Positions 5,636 through 6,741 of a stretch of DNA of 6,741 nt are shown here, one piece after another. A model generated the notes under the pieces. That model had not been told where the DNA came from, did not search any database, and saw only the letters and a list, made by a program, of their open reading frames with translations. Within the stretch, counting starts at the first letter, position 1, and each line of letters opens with the position of its first letter. Source of the DNA: Lentzea sp. (lineage in GTDB: Bacteria; Actinomycetota; Actinomycetes; Mycobacteriales; Pseudonocardiaceae); contig JASLAV010000662.1 of NCBI GenBank assembly GCA_030146905.1, forward strand, positions 1-6,741, written 5' to 3'. The position numbers and the translations under genes were made by a program.

Positions 5636-6651
5636 CGGAAGGCAGGAGTCGACGCCCCGGCCCGCGCATCGAGGAGGTCGCGCGCGTGGCCGGGGTGTCG
5701 AAGTCGACCGTCTCCCGGGTGATCAACGGCGAGAAGTACGTGAGCGAGCGGTCCCGCCAGGCGGTGCACCGCGCGATCGCGCTGCTCGGGTACAGCCCGA
5801 ACCACGCCGCGCGCACCCTGGCGGGCAGCAAGGCGAACGCGATCGCGCTGGTGATCTCGGAGCAGGGCAGCAGGGTCCTCGCGGACCCGTTCTTCGCCGG
5901 GATCCTGCGCGGGGTGCACGCCGAGCTCGCCGGACGGCACGTCCAGCTCCTGCTGATGATGAACCAGCCGCTCGACGGCGAGAACCAGGTCGCCTACCTC
6001 ACCGGCGGCCACGTCGACGGCGCGCTGGTGGTGAGCCTGCACGGCGAGGACCCGCTGCCGAGGACGTTGCACGAGACGGGGCTGCCCATCGTGGTGGGCG
6101 GCCGCCCTCTCGCGGGCGGCGCCGTCCCGTTCGTCGACTCGGACAACTTCAACGGCTCGCTCGGGGCCGTGCGCTTCCTCATCTCGCTGGGCCGCGAGAA
6201 CATCGCCACGATCGCGGGCCCGCGCGACATGGCGGTGGGCATGGACCGCCTCAGCGGCTGGCGGTGCGGGCTCGCCGAACACGGCATGGCCGTGGAGCTG
6301 GTGGTGCACAGCGACTTCACGCCGGAGAGCGGCGCGCTCGCCATGGAGGAGCTGCTGCGCAGGGCCCCCGACCTCGACGCGGTCTTCGTGGCCGCGGACA
6401 TCATGGCGGTGGGCGCGTTGCGCGTGCTGCAGGCCAAGGGCTACCGGATCCCCGACGACGTGGCGGTGGTGGGGTTCGACGACTCCGTGCTCGCGTCGAC
6501 CGCGACCCCGCCGCTCACCACCGTCCGGCAGGACGTCGAGCAGCTCGGGCGCACCATGACGTGGCGCCTGCTCGCCGAGCTCGGCGGTGAGGAGAAGCTG
6601 CCGCAGTCGATGCTGCTGCCCACCTCGCTGGTGCGCCGCGCGAGCGCATGA
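5632..6651 (+). CDS. cebR: Second CebR-like LacI-family repressor, last gene of the sugar operon
   Basis: The full-length LacI-family protein has 339 residues. The helix-turn-helix is at about 13-33 (IEEVARVAGVSKSTVSRVING), the hinge YSPNHAARTLAG at 54-65, and the effector-binding and dimerization domain follows to the end (DPFFAGILRG 85-94, FVDSDNF 167-173, FVAADIMAVG 252-261, VVGFDDSVLAST 279-290). The ATG overlaps the bglC stop and no Shine-Dalgarno sequence precedes it, so translation probably depends on ribosomes finishing bglC; later in-frame starts would destroy the helix-turn-helix. It is about 74% identical to the upstream repressor over 306 residues without a gap. Being transcribed with cebEFG-bglC, it should be induced together with the genes it represses and act as negative feedback. 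The symbol is given by homology and operator; whether it or the upstream copy is the true CebR orthologue cannot be decided here. Confidence 0.88.
   Translation: MTEGRSRRPGPRIEEVARVAGVSKSTVSRVINGEKYVSERSRQAVHRAIALLGYSPNHAARTLAGSKANAIALVISEQGSRVLADPFFAGILRGVHAELAGRHVQLLLMMNQPLDGENQVAYLTGGHVDGALVVSLHGEDPLPRTLHETGLPIVVGGRPLAGGAVPFVDSDNFNGSLGAVRFLISLGRENIATIAGPRDMAVGMDRLSGWRCGLAEHGMAVELVVHSDFTPESGALAMEELLRRAPDLDAVFVAADIMAVGALRVLQAKGYRIPDDVAVVGFDDSVLASTATPPLTTVRQDVEQLGRTMTWRLLAELGGEEKLPQSMLLPTSLVRRASA
6508..6536 (+). repeat. 29-bp direct repeat, downstream copy
   Basis: This block is identical to 778-806 and lies inside the second repressor gene. Both copies are in the same orientation, so recombination between them would remove the whole cellobiose operon and leave one hybrid repressor. 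Confidence 0.8.
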
Positions 6652-6658
6652 TCTGCGC

Positions 6659-6741
6659 GTGAACGCGTTCGCGGCGGGTGAGCAGATGTGGCGGGCCGGG
6701 CTGGGCGCGCTGAAGCAGGTCGTGCGCCACGAGCCGGTCTC
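6659..6741 (+). CDS. Probable start of an unidentified downstream gene, cut by the window
   Basis: A frame opens with GTG at 6659, 7 nt after the repressor stop, and stays open to the window end. It reads VNAFAAGEQMWRAGLGALK and about nine further residues. All but one of its 27 full codons end in G or C, as expected for a real gene here, and there is no room for a terminator, so it may continue the operon. The start is unsure: no clear ribosome binding site precedes 6659, and the in-frame ATG at 6686 follows GGGTGAG only closely. The segment WRAGLGALKQVVRHE vaguely recalls N-termini of some actinobacterial SAM-dependent methyltransferases, but 28 residues do not allow an assignment. Confidence 0.5.
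   Translation, partial: MNAFAAGEQMWRAGLGALKQVVRHEPV

Noticed and set aside
1..6741. Search by eye for CRISPR arrays, tRNA genes, insertion-sequence ends and toxin-antitoxin pairs.
   Set aside because: None seen. The window is filled by one compact sugar operon with regulators and there are no phage-like or transposase-like products.

Overview
The window is a GC-rich actinomycete locus. Third codon positions are almost all G or C, starts are often GTG, and adjacent genes overlap by 4 nt. It carries a complete cellobiose/cello-oligosaccharide uptake and hydrolysis operon of the cebEFG-bglC type known from Streptomyces. The codon style, the short N-termini and the arrangement would fit a Pseudonocardiales-like or related actinomycete, but this placement is inference and the window has no phylogenetic marker.

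Layout, all on the + strand: (1) 1-921 is the 3' part of a LacI/CebR-family repressor gene whose N-terminal DNA-binding helices lie outside the window. (2) 922-1201 is a control region with a possible terminator, a degenerate CebR-like box, a nested inverted repeat, three copies of AGGTCAC/GTGACCT, a TTGACA -35 element inside a 16-bp palindrome, and a perfect CTGGGAGC/GCTCCCAG operator just before the operon. (3) 1202-4253 is cebE-cebF-cebG: a lipoprotein sugar-binding protein and two ABC permeases. (4) 4256-5635 is a cytoplasmic GH1 beta-glucosidase. (5) 5632-6651 is a second, full-length LacI/CebR-family repressor overlapping bglC by 4 nt. (6) From 6659 to the end there is probably the beginning of another gene.

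Inferred working model: CebE captures cello-oligosaccharides outside the membrane and CebF/CebG import them, using an ATPase not encoded here (MsiK-like in Streptomyces). BglC cleaves them to glucose. LacI-type repressors bind the palindrome at 1155-1170 and release when the sugar enters.

The most unusual point is the pair of repressors bracketing the operon. Over 306 ungapped residues they are about 74% identical by hand count (81 differences). One stands alone upstream; the other is embedded as the last gene of the sugar operon and so would share its control. I did not find a wholly new system. The duplicated-repressor architecture and the composite control region are the parts worth following up.
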